Below, in pieces: positions 9,320 through 19,375 of a stretch of DNA of 64,000 nucleotides; position 1 is the stretch's first letter, and every line of letters starts with the position of its first letter. The stretch is from positions 50,001-114,000 of the forward strand of contig CAUYUJ010020699.1 of assembly GCA_963575745.1 (NCBI GenBank), read 5' to 3'. Both the position numbers and the translations under genes were made by a program. A model generated the notes under the pieces. It saw nothing but the letters and a program-made list of their open reading frames with translations, was not told where the DNA came from and searched no databases. Origin of the DNA: Prorocentrum cordatum. Its lineage: Eukaryota; Sar; Dinophyceae; Prorocentrales; Prorocentraceae.

Positions 9320-9480
9320 ACAACTCTCCAGTACATCTCCCTAGTGTAACTCTCTAGCGCAACTCCCTAGTACAACTCCCTAGTACAACTCCTTAATATT
9401 AGTACACCTCCCTAGTGCAACTCCCCAGTGCAACTCCCTAGTACAATTCCCTCGTACAACTGCCTAGTACTAGTACACCT
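9320..9480. repeat. Minisatellite, about 13-bp unit CAACTCCCTAGTA
   Basis: About 12 degenerate units of CAACTCCCTAGTA/CACCTCCCTAGTG. AT-richer than its surroundings. Confidence 0.8.
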
Positions 9481-9784
9481 CCTTAGCACAAACACTATTA
9501 GAGCGCTGCGCATTATAATCGAGGCTCTCCCGTTGGTCCTCCTCTGGTTGCCCCAGGGGGTGGGACCCCGCGCGCGGGCCCCCCCCGGCTGAGAGTTCAT
9601 TCCTCCTCCAGAGTATGGGGCAGGGGCAGCCCCCGTGCTCGAACCCCTCGCCAGGGATTTGTGGTTTTTCCGCGGAAGCCGGGCCCACTGGTCTCCTGGG
9701 CACGCCCCAGACGATCTTTCCTTCCAGATGGGCCCCCATGGGTCCTACGTTGGAGTCCCCCGGATGATGAGGCATATCGGTGCC

Positions 9785-10265
9785 ATCTTGGAGGCCATCT
9801 TGGGGCTATTTTGGGCTCTCTTGGGGCCATTTTGGTTGTCTTGGAGGCATTTGAGAGGCCATGTGGGGCCATCTCGGTTGTGTGAGAGGCCATCTGGGCC
9901 GTCTTGGAAATATGTTTGGGCATCTACGCGGCGCTGTGCGCACTCTTCGGTGGCCAGCGGGCTGGGCCGAGACCCCACGGGGAGTCCGCCGCCCCCTGTG
10001 GTCTTGCCACAGGGGCTCACGGCGTGCCGAATGTCTGGCAGGTTTTTAATTATTTATCTTCTGGAGAGCTCTGACTGAAGCCTCGGCCCAACCCGCGGGC
10101 CACGCGAGAGGGCGCACAGCGCAGCGTAGATTCCCCAAAACATGTTTCCAAGACGGCCGTCATGACCTCCAAGATGGCCCAATATGGCCTCCCATATTCC
10201 TCCAAGACGGCCAAGATGGCCGCAAGAGAGCCCAAGATAGCTCCAAGTTCGCCTCCAAGCCGGTG
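9785..10265. repeat. Fold-back element: long inverted repeat with hairpin core
   Basis: The left arm (about 9785-9985) and right arm (about 10080-10265) are reverse complements over most of their length, including CCGTCTTGGAAA-ATGTTT and GCGCTGTGCGC. The arms are built of CTTGGAGGCCAT-type units. The spacer contains a tight hairpin at 9991-10016 (CCCCTGTGG, loop TCTTG, CCACAGGGG). Confidence 0.75.
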
Positions 10266-10269
10266 CCAA

Positions 10270-10790
10270 GATGCCTCCAAGACCGCCAAGATGGTCCAAG
10301 AGACACCAAGACGACCCATAAGACGGCGGCATCCAAGATGTCCTCAAGGAGGGCCCGAAGAGGTTTTTGAAGGATTTTGCTATTTGCTTCAAAGCTTCCT
10401 TCCGACGGCCCTAGACGGCCCAAGGAGCCCCAAAGATTGGCCCCAAGTTCGCACAAGAGGCTTCCAAGATGGCCTCAGGAGCCCAAGAGGCCCCGAAGAC
10501 GGCCCCCAAAGGGCCCCAAGATGGCCCAAGAAGCTTTCAAAACACCCAAACTGGCCTTCAAGACAACCCTGAAGCGCCCCAGAACGGCCCAGACAGGCTC
10601 CCAAGACGGCGTCCGATTGCGTCAGACAGGCCAGGAAGGTCGTGAGACAGCAAAAGAGGCCCCCAAGAAGGCCCCAAAGGCTCCCAAGAACACAAAAGGC
10701 CCAAGGAGGCCCCCGGGAGGCTTCGAAGAGGCCCCCGGGAAGCTCCCAGAAGGCCACAAAAATGATCCAAGAAGCTCCCAAGAGGTCTCC
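10270..10790. repeat. Degenerate CCAAGATGGCC-type array
   Basis: About 12-bp units of CCAAGATGGCCC and CCCAAGAGGCC, on the same strand as the right fold-back arm. The same kind of array recurs at 58990-59590. The lysine- and proline-rich frames here are by-products. Confidence 0.7.
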
Positions 10791-10799
10791 TCATCCTTC

Positions 10800-11362
10800 T
10801 CCTCATCCTCCTTTTTCCTCCCTGTCCTCATCCTCCTCCTCCCCCAGGTCGAACGGTAGCACTGCGCTCCCTCTGGCCCTTTTCCATGCTTGGCTTCCTT
10901 GTGGCTGTTTGGCTCAAGGTGGCCATCTTCGTGCCCGTTTGACACACGTTTGATGTTTTGGGGCCCTCTTAGGAATCTCTCGGGGGCCTCTGGTGCCGAT
11001 CTTGGTGGTATCTTGGGCCGACTTGGAGCGTCGGGAAGCTGAACAGGTGAGAACGCCAATATCTTTCAAACTGGTGCGTTCTCTGGCGTTTTGCCTGTTG
11101 CCCTCTTGGTGTGCTCTTGGAGACCTCTTCGAGCAGCCGCTTGGGCTGTGAGGAGGCCATCTCTGGCGTCTTGGACCGATGGTTCGGCGATTCGGGGCCC
11201 TCTTGGACCGTCTTGGGAACCTCTTGGGCTGTATTCAGGGCTTTTTGGGCCCAGGACCCCCCGTGGAGTTCGGTTTGGTTTCGCTTTGGCTGGCGCGCTT
11301 GCGATTTCGGGATTTCGGTTAAGTTTCGCTGTGGCTGGCGCTGGGGGGGAGGACCCAGGAAC
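10800..11362. other. No gene seen
   Basis: A pyrimidine-rich stretch is followed by unique sequence. A spliced-leader-like string at about 10909-10928 is noted as a weak finding. Confidence 0.5.
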
Positions 11363-11363
11363 T

Positions 11364-11410
<47 letters not shown>

Positions 11411-11411
11411 A
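11363..11411. repeat. (GAC)n microsatellite
   Basis: About 16 uninterrupted CGA/GAC triplets. Confidence 0.95.
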
Positions 11412-11547
11412 GCGTCTTCCACACGCCGAACGGTCGGCGGATTTCTTTGTCCCCCTCAGCACCAAGTACGAGAGGCCCTGCCCCCTCTCTCGCTCAACAC
11501 ACCGCGCGAAGATCATCGCGCCTTGCGCAGCGCGTGCTGCCTTGGAG

Positions 11548-11625
11548 CGGCGCCCTCCTCCGGGGCGGCGGCGCGAGGGCGCGAAGAACACTGCGCATCA
11601 CGGGGCGCGAAGCGCGAAGACTGGT
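11548..11625. repeat. GC-rich dispersed repeat, family R4, copy 2
   Basis: GCGCGAGGGCGCGAAG...CGCATCACGGGGCGCGAAGCGCGAAG, matching the R4 pattern. 11626-12000 after it shows no gene. Confidence 0.55.
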
Positions 11626-11999
11626 GACTTGTGGTCGGCGTCACCCCGACACACTCACACCATATGTGCGTCGCCCCAGCCCAACGGGGCGACGCACGCA
11701 CCGAGAAATCGTATGGTACGTGCGTCGTGGCGGGCGCTTTCTGGCCACACCGCTCGGGAAACGATGTACTACAAGATGGGTATACTATATGCTCGGGTCG
11801 GACGCGCGCCTCCTAGGAGGACATCTAGTACTGGTATGTCTCTGTGCGTCCCATGTTGCTCTGCCCGCGTCGCCGCGCCCCCCAGGTCGCGCTCGCCGGC
11901 GCCGCCTGCCTGTCAGCGTGCGGCGCGCGGAGCGCCGCCGGCGGCGCGGCGCCGCGCTCGGCCGGCGGGCCGGCGGGCCAGGAGCCGGACCTAGACTCT

Positions 12000-12597
12000 G
12001 ACCTCTTCCCTCCCCGTCTTCCTCGTCCTTTTCCTCCTCCTCCTCCTCCTCCTCCTCCTCCTCCTCCTCGTCCTCCTCGTCGTCCTCTTCCTCGTCCTCC
12101 TCGTCGTCCTCCTCCTCGTCCTCCTCGTCGCCATCCTCCTCCCCCTCCTCCTCGTCCTCCTCCTCCTTCTCCTCCTCCTTCTCCTCCTCCTTTTCCTCTT
12201 CCCTCCTTCTCCTCCTCCTCCTCCTCTCCTCCCTTCTCCTCCTCCTTCTCCTCCTCCTCCTCCTCCTCGTCCTCCTCGTCGTCCTCTTCCTCGTCGTCCT
12301 CCTCGTCGTCCTCCTCCTCCTCGTGCTCCTCCTCCTCCTTTCCTCCTCCTCCTTTTCCTCCTCCTCCTCCTCCTCCTCCTCCTCCTCCTTCTCCTCCTCC
12401 TCCTGTTCCTCCTCCTCCTCCTCCTCCACCTCCTTCTCGTCCTCCTTGTCGTCGTCCTCCTCCTTCTCCTCCTCCTCCTCCTTCTCCTCGTCGTCGTGGT
12501 CCTCCTTCTCCTCCTCGTCGTCCTCCTCCTCGTCCTCCTCGTCCTCCTCCTCGTCCTCCTCCTCCTCCTCCTACTCCGCCTCCGCCTCCTCTCGTCG
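12000..12597. repeat. Long (TCC)n polypyrimidine tract
   Basis: About 600 bp almost purely of TCC/CTC with occasional CGT, so one strand is pyrimidine and the other purine. The long poly-Ser, poly-Pro, poly-Arg and poly-Glu frames in this stretch are artefacts of the repeat. Confidence 0.95.
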
Positions 12598-12665
12598 TGG
12601 ATAGGTCTATGCCGCCCCCAGGGACACAAAGTCGATCGTTCCTCGCGCGTCGCAGCCTGTTTTCA
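12588..12665 (+). repeat. Dispersed repeat R5 next to (TCC)n, copy 1
   Basis: CTCGTCGTGGATAG, TATGCCGCCCCCAGGGAC and TCGCAGCC occur in the same order at 29138-29213, in both cases immediately after a (TCC)n tract. Confidence 0.7.
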
Positions 12666-13340
12666 GGTTCTCGGGGGCCCGTCCGGGAACCCAATATTGA
12701 CTGTTGTTTCCCGCGGCTGTTGTGCTTGGGGGCGCGGAAGGGATCGCTTTTCCGTGCCCGTGTTAGACTCGTGTTACCCTGCGCGTTCAGCGCTTCGCTT
12801 ACAGAAGCATTCGTTTGGTAGCGGAGCGGCTGTCCGATGTACCTTCCAGCCATGGCCCGTGCGGCTTCTCCGCCAGCCCCTTGTTTTCGGTTTTTTCCAC
12901 ATCCTCTATTCCGTGTTCGGCTAAGTCTTCTGGATGATCCTGCCTTCCATATGCTCATCGTGTCGGCTAAATCGGGCAACATGGACATCTACAAGAACAA
13001 GGACGTCATCCAGAATTGAAACGAGCGCGGCGCCACCCCGCCGCCGTTGCCTGTTCTTGTCCCGGGGCGCTATCCAAATATGTTGGAGACGCCCGCGGGA
13101 CCGCATGTGAAGATCCTTGGCTGATCGCAACGATGTTGCGAGAGCCTTGGGAAGAGCAGGCAAGTAAGCGTTTGGATAAGAGTGGGAAGTCCGTGGGGTG
13201 GTTGGCGACTATGTTGTCAACCTTCCAAAGGACAGCGAAACAGGTCTAGGACTATTTGTCTTCGTTTTGCATGGAGCATATCGTCACACCCACTGGTTCC
13301 CTTCCAGGACGAGGTCCTGCGCACTCTTCTGGACTATCGT
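12666..13340. other. No gene recognised
   Basis: Unique-looking sequence with only short frames that match no family I know. Confidence 0.5.
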
Positions 13341-13364
13341 GCAGGTGGCGTACTCAGTACAGTG

Positions 13365-13590
13365 ACGACACGACGCACGAGGGGAATGTCCGCAATTATG
13401 TTGCGGAGTGTCCCGAGTGCGGCGAGCGTCACAGCGACACGACGCGCGAGGGGCATGCCCGCAATTGTGTGGCGGGATGCCCCGAGTGCGCCGATCACCA
13501 TAGCGTCACGACGCACCAACGGCATGCCCGCAAGTATGTTGTGGGATGTCCCGAGCGTAGTGACATCCACAACGACACGACAGAAGACAA
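13365..13590 (+). repeat. 69-bp tandem repeat, three hairpin-forming units
   Basis: Three units around 13382, 13453 and 13522, each with an inverted repeat around a short loop, e.g. CCGCAA-TTATG-TTGCGG. In one frame (13256-13714) the units read as Cys-Pro-Glu-Cys...His modules with a 23-residue period; the third has lost one Cys. Confidence 0.7.
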
Positions 13591-13996
13591 TACCCAAACC
13601 GCTGACGAACAGGAACACATTCGGGGCAGGGGCCCACGACGGCCCCGAGGCTCATGGTCAGAGCAACGCCGTCGGTGGATGTCGGTGGGCCCCGGGCCTC
13701 CACCACCTCCTTGACCTATGGAGGGATCTCCTTTCCGGATGGAAGACCGTCGAAGTGAGCTGGCCAGCTGCCTAACCTGCATGGACGCAGGTGGCGGCAT
13801 TGGCAGCATGCGACACCTCCTCACCTGGGGGCCCGAGCAGTAATCTCGGGTTCCCTTCCAACGCTGGGTGCGGGGGGTGATAATTTGGTCAGTGGCGAAT
13901 CCGGACCCCAACGATATTCTCCAGGCTGCCCGCATCTAATGCCGTCTCGCCGGCATGGCCTGAGAATTCGAGGACGAGTGGCCGCCGCCTGCCCCC

Positions 13997-14441
13997 ATGC
14001 AGGGAAACACCACGAACGGCAACCCAGTGCCACTGATGACCTTCCCGACGCACAGTGTGGCTGGACGCTGGGGCCAACTGTTCGAGGAGGAGCGCGCCTC
14101 AGCAGTCTCGGCATTTTTGAACTTCAACCGACTGCCGCAGGAACACAAACATTACTTCCTCACTCCTCCGCAACTGCGCCCAGCTAGCTGGTCAATTCAT
14201 GATCGGCTACGCGAGTCTCAGCGTCTTCCACCTGCGCGCGGTGGGCTTGTCATATTCGGAGGTGACCGCTATACTGCAGCACTACAACATGGCCAACCCG
14301 ACCAACGCACCGCAGATCGCACAGATGACGGGTCAATTTCGACGCTTTGGGCACATGACCGAGGAATCGCTTGGCAATCTCACCCAAGTGGTTCACTCAG
14401 CCCAACGGCAGGCCTTTCTCACGGGTGTGCCCACAGGGTAA
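13997..14441 (+). pseudogene. Decayed gag-like fragment of a copia-like element
   Basis: Two frames read through a plausible protein: 13997 to about 14190 (FPTHSVAGRWGQLFEEERAS...) and then, after a frameshift, 14199-14441 (IGYASLSVFHLRAVGLSYSE...). From memory this style of sequence precedes zinc-knuckle/protease polyproteins in dinoflagellate retroelements. Family assignment is tentative. Confidence 0.45.
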
Positions 14442-14880
14442 GGCGCATAGTGTCTACGACATTACAGCCGGTTCGAGCTGGGACGGCTTGGGCCCATCAG
14501 CGTTGGGAGCGGCGCCGGGCCCACTTGCGCCGGCGCCGCCGGCGCGGGAGGCACCCCCAGCAGGCGCCATCGACTCAGGCACCGACGCCGGCGCCATCAG
14601 CTTATCAGGCGACGGAGAGATAGCCGCCGACGACCCCGAGCTCCGCGACGCTCCCGCGGGACAGCACGGCGCGCACATGTTCTGGGCTCACGGGCGCGCC
14701 AAAGAAAAATGGGGACGCTTCGCCGACCGCGGGCCCGCGCGCGGCGCCCAGGGGGTCATCGAGAAGAAGGGCCAAGGCCGCGGCGAGGGCCACTGAGCCC
14801 TCCTCGCCGTTTCGCCCGGAAATAACCTCCGCGAGACATCCGCGGGCTTCGGGCAGGGCGCAGTCAAGTGGAAAGGGGGG

Positions 14881-16020
14881 CCCAGAACCAGTGGCGCGAA
14901 TTCGGGCCGTCAAGGCAACCCTGCGCACCCTGGCGGGGCGCGATTCGAATGCTGCGAGCGTGGCTCAGGGGAACACCTGCCGCGCGACTGCCCCCGGCGC
15001 CGCGGACGGGCGCGCGGTCTCCACCGCGACGCCCGCGCCCCATCGCCACCGGCGCCCGCCCCTGCAGCAGCGGGGGGGCCAGCGCTCGCAGCGCCGACAG
15101 CTCCAGCAGCAGCGCCCGCACCGCAACAGTGGACACGCGTTGGCGGCGCATTCCCTGTAGGACAGGACCAGGGGCGCGACTGGCTGGGCGGCCCCCACGC
15201 GCGGGCCACAGCCCCCACGCCGCCAGCTGCGGACGTGCATCTGCCGAGCTGGGCCTACATGCCGTCAGCGGCCTCGCTCGGCACTGGCGCGCCACGCGGA
15301 TCGAGCTCCACTTGGCCACCGCGATCGGCGCTGGCACCCGCGCCACCGCCAGTGCTGGACATGCCTTCTGGATTGGCCCAATGCAACACAGACAGGCCAG
15401 TGGGCGCGAGCCACCCATCGGGGAGAATGGCTCCGCGGGTTGCCGGCCGCGAGACATGGGCGTCTGGCGGCAATCGGCATGAGCAAAGCGCACATTCCAC
15501 TTTCAACCGCGCCCAGCGACGACACCTCGACGAGCTCCGCAGCACGCAGCTAGCACTGGAGCTAGTAAGGCAGCTGGCAGACCAGCAGCGCCGAGCCGCG
15601 CGGAGTTGGGCAGAAGCGCCAGCTAATCCTTCTCCGGCGCAGGCCGCAGCGCCAGCTACACAGCTACACCTCCCACCGTTGATTGTTTCAACGGCGGCGG
15701 TCGGGAACCCCGCATCTGTTTCGAGGCCTTCGTCCACGGCGAGAGGGTTGTGCGATTGCAGTGCCGACGCATCTTACACCGCGCGCGCCGCTTGCAGCTC
15801 GCGCAGAACACCGACGCCGCCGCCTGGCGCGACGCGCGCCAGCCGACGCCATCGCCGACCTCCGCTTCAGCGGCGCAGATCGCGCGCCCACGGGGACGAC
15901 GCCAACGGCGCCAGCCCGCGACGCACCAACAGGAGACGCCCCGCAGGAGACCGCCACAGCAGGACGCAGCACCTCCTCGGCCAGCCCCAGCACCCAGGAC
16001 ACCACGGCAAGATCTTCTGA
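14881..16020 (+). pseudogene. gag-pol linker with degenerate CCHC zinc knuckle
   Basis: One frame is open through this stretch. At 14944-14991 it reads FECCERGSGEHLPRDC. This matches the CX2CX4HX4C nucleocapsid knuckle except that the second Cys is Arg. A proline/alanine-rich linker and a helical stretch (HLDELRSTQLALELVRQL) follow. A frameshift near 15700 moves the coding signal to the next frame. Confidence 0.5.
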
Positions 16021-16199
16021 GATCTCCAGGCAGCGCTTCCAGCCTCGCGTCTGCGGTGGACACGCCAGCGCCCAGCGACGCCCACCTGGACTTGCACATT
16101 TTTCCGCGCAGGCCTTCATCGCGCGGGCCTGCCCCCCCGCGGTGGCCGACTTCGGGCACGGGCTTGAGCTCGCAAGACGACTCGCCGCACTACCTGGCA

Positions 16200-16680
16200 A
16201 GCACATCACTTTCAGGCGGACGGTTTGGCGTCATCGTCGACGCCGGCGCCTGGACCAACCTCTGGGGCATCCGATTCGCCCAGAACCTGGCCTGGCGAGC
16301 CACGCAGGCGAAGCTCGAACCCTCGGAGGAGAGGTTGTCCGCTCCACCATATGCGGTAGGAGTGGGCAACGGGCCACAAGTGGTGAACTAGGAAATCGAC
16401 TGCCCCATCGCCACAACATCGCGCGATGGTTTGACTACTCAGCATAGCATGTGCGCTCTGGCCGTAGAAGGTGCAGGCGACCCTCCCATTGCCCCGTTAG
16501 GTCTGCCATCCACGCCGTCCAACAACGGGGCGGGGCGGAGACAGGCGTTCAGGACAAACGCCTCATCACCCCTGGACCGGGCGGCCAAGAGATCACATGG
16601 GGCCTAGGCGCGATGCATGTCGACAGTCCGCTCCGAGCGGACATCTTTGCATCTCAGTCGACGACTTCGGCAAATTGCAG
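16200..16680 (+). pseudogene. Retroviral-type aspartic protease remnant
   Basis: FGVIVDAGAWTNLWG has the D-[TS]-G-A active-site shape (DAG here) and is followed by YAVGVGNG. The frame then stops at about 16389. Downstream pieces (TPGPGGQEITWGLGAM, then APSGHLCISVDDFGKL) continue the protein only across frameshifts. This is a broken protease of a copia-like polyprotein. Confidence 0.5.
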
Positions 16681-16689
16681 CCGCGCTCC

Positions 16690-18870
16690 TGGGGCCTGTC
16701 GCCAGAGCAGCTCACGCTGCAGGCGGTGGGCAACGACGGCCAGGGCCACCGCGATGCCGACGGGCGAGAATTCAGCAAGCTAAAGGTCCAACGTCGCAGT
16801 CCGAATGCGAGAGCCCTTGCACGAAGCACCACCTGCACCGCTGGCTGCGAGCTGCGCGCCAGCTCCGTCGCCAGTGCCCCGACCCATGGTCGGGAATTGG
16901 TATCCAGTGGCATAGCAACATCAGCACCACCGGGCACATACATGCGAATTGCCCCACGCTTAGGTCTCGCGCTCAAGGGCATCGACATCACCGGCGGCGC
17001 GGTGGACCCCGACCTTACCACGGGGAGATCAAGGTCATCGTGCACAACGCCACCCCGCGGACCCGCGTGGTCGAGCAAGTCCATCGCATCGCCCTGCTCA
17101 TCCTGGAGCGATACAACGACGACGACCGAGATCGCGGTCGTCCCCAGCCTACCGACATCGTCTCGCGGATCAGGCGGCTTCGGACACACCGGCATGACGT
17201 GCCTCAGCCTTGGCGCCGACTTGAGGGATGTGATCGGCCCGCCTTCCGAGGGCCAGATCGGCAATTATGTTGCCGATTGCCTTGGGAGCCGGCACGCTAG
17301 GCAATTGCCGGCCCGGCCCGCCAGGCCGGCCCGGCCGACCTGCCCCGGCAGGAAAGGGCAGCGAGACCAGGACGTCCCGCCTGGATCCTGGAACGGGGAC
17401 GGGACACATCACAGGCACTACAGGATCACGGTTACGTCATCCGCCATGCCGACTACGGTAGTGCAGTTCGGTCGCCATCAGATCCCACGTTTCGCATCGC
17501 CGACTACAGAACGCCGTGGATCACGCGCGGCGCGAACCCAGACGAGACTCACCGCATCCTCGACTCACTGCCCAGTTGGCATGCCCGTATCAAGGACGCT
17601 GGCACCAGGATCGTGACTTTCGGCCTCCACGGTCCACGCTGGAATCGTCCGCCGCGAAGCAGATGACCGACGCCCGCGTGCACCACTCCAGCAAGCGCAG
17701 AGCATGACGCAAGCCTTTAGCACTTGGGGCCGAGCACGTCTGCGCCTCTTTCATGATGCTCACAGGAGCTCCTGCACCGAACCAGCTGTGCGAGTGCGGC
17801 ATCAAGCTGGAGGAGCACGTCAACGACTGGACGATCACGAACCGACGGCTGTACCTAGCCCTGATGCGCCGCAAGGTTTTACGTCTTGCGCCCCACTGCA
17901 GGTGCACTTAAACTAGCAGCGGCGCGCAGAAGAGGGCACGTTCTCGACGAGGCGCAGCAACAGCAGCTTCAGCACCAAACTCGAACAGCTCTTCCTGTCC
18001 GTTGGCGACTGGCAAGCGCGACGCCAAGCAGCACACTCAGGGCAGCAAGCAGCACAACAAGGGCCAGCAGCATACCCAGGCCCATGGCACGACAAGATCA
18101 CACGTCTTTTGGGTTCTCAGACAAGCTTTCTGGGAACCTGAAACACAAGCCTTCTTTCAGGCTCCCGGAGACCCTTCCGTGAACCTGAAACACGAGCCAG
18201 ACCAGCCACGGGAGGCGTCTGACAGCTACGCTGCCAGGGCTGACCCTGCCGCCGAACGGGAGGCATCTGGCGACCAGGTTGCCAGTGCCTGCCCCGCAGC
18301 AGAGCGCATCCTTCAGAAGGAGAAGAGGATCAAGGATGGCCACGCCCCCAAGGCACGCAAACAAGTCGTCGAGGACCATTTCGGCGACTGCGACGCGGAC
18401 CTCACAGGTCTCGCCCCCTATCTTCTCGGCGCCCCAGCCATTGGTGAGCCAGGTCACGCCGTCCAGGTCTGCCTACATGGTGGTCCCAGGGGTCGTCGGC
18501 CCCAGCATCAGAACGCCATCTGACGAGTGCTCAAACCATGGCCGACAAGGCTGGCGAAATTTTCGACTTGGTCACCAGCTGTGGCCTCAACGACGAAGGC
18601 CAACAACGTGCAGTGGAGAGGCACATGCAACAGCACAAACCTCGAGTGGCTATCATGGCACCCGCGTGCCGGCCACATGTTCGTTGGGCAACGTACAAGT
18701 ACAAGCTCAGCTAAGACACGTGGCTGCGGCCCTACCAGGTCGCATCCCCACACGGGCGGTTCTGCAGCCACACATCACGACTACACTTGAAGTTGGGCAA
18801 GGACTTCGTCAAGGAACAGCCCGACTGTCGCGGTTGTGCCACGAACCGCTGAGGCACCCACGGCCCGCCT
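16690..18870 (+). other. Degenerate remainder of the element; no intact gene
   Basis: Several frames carry short protein-like stretches, but none exceeds about 170 aa or shows RT or integrase motifs. A hairpin motif like the 13.4-kb repeat occurs at 17263-17283. Confidence 0.4.
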
Positions 18871-18884
18871 ATGGACGGGCGTTC

Positions 18885-19085
18885 CGCCTCCTCCTCCTCC
18901 TCCTCCTCCTCCTCCGCCTCCTCCTCATCGTCCTCCTCCTCCTCCTCCTCCTCCTCCTCCTCCTCCTCCCCCTCCTCCTTCTGCCCCTGCTCCTGCTCCT
19001 GCTCCTCCTCCTCCTCCTCCTCCTCCTCCTCCTCCCGCCTCCTCCTCCTCCTCCTCCTCCTCCCCCCTCTCTTCCTCCCTCCTCC

Positions 19086-19120
<35 letters not shown>

Positions 19121-19255
19121 CTCCTTCTCCTTCTGCTCCTCCTGCTCCTCCTGCTCCTCCTGCTCCTCCTGCTCCTCCTCCTCGTCCTCCTCCTCCTCCT
19201 CAACCTCCTCCTCCTCCTCCTCCTGCTTCCTCCTCCTCCTGCCTCCTCCTCCTGC
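18885..19255. repeat. (CTC)n polypyrimidine tract
   Basis: About 370 bp of CTC/CCT triplets ending directly at the spliced-leader relic. Confidence 0.95.
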
Positions 19256-19277
19256 TCCGTAGCCATTTTGGCTCAAG
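19256..19277 (+). other. Genomic relic of the dinoflagellate spliced leader (DinoSL)
   Basis: All 22 positions match the published DinoSL consensus (D-CCGTAGCCATTTTGG-CTCAAG, here with T at the first position). It is followed at once by ATG (19278). The leader is normally added to nuclear mRNA by trans-splicing, so a genomic copy at the head of a LINE points to reverse transcription of a trans-spliced transcript. Confidence 0.93.
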
Positions 19278-19375
19278 ATGTCTGCTTTGCGTAAGCAGGG
19301 CATGGATACCGCTAGTCCGCGGCCAGTTTCCATATCGCGCGCTGCCCCGGCCCCCGCTCACCGCGGCCGCGGCTC

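Noticed and set aside
11825-12988. Long frames in (TCC)n giving poly-Ser, poly-Pro or poly-Arg/Glu proteins
   Set aside because: They exist in all six frames of a triplet repeat and show no codon bias or domain.
13365-13590. 69-bp array as a CRISPR
   Set aside because: Units are contiguous and diverged, with no spacers, and the host is eukaryotic.
13256-13714. CPEC...H repeats as a functional zinc-finger gene
   Set aside because: Periodicity is explained by the DNA hairpin repeat and the third unit loses a Cys; kept only as a repeat.
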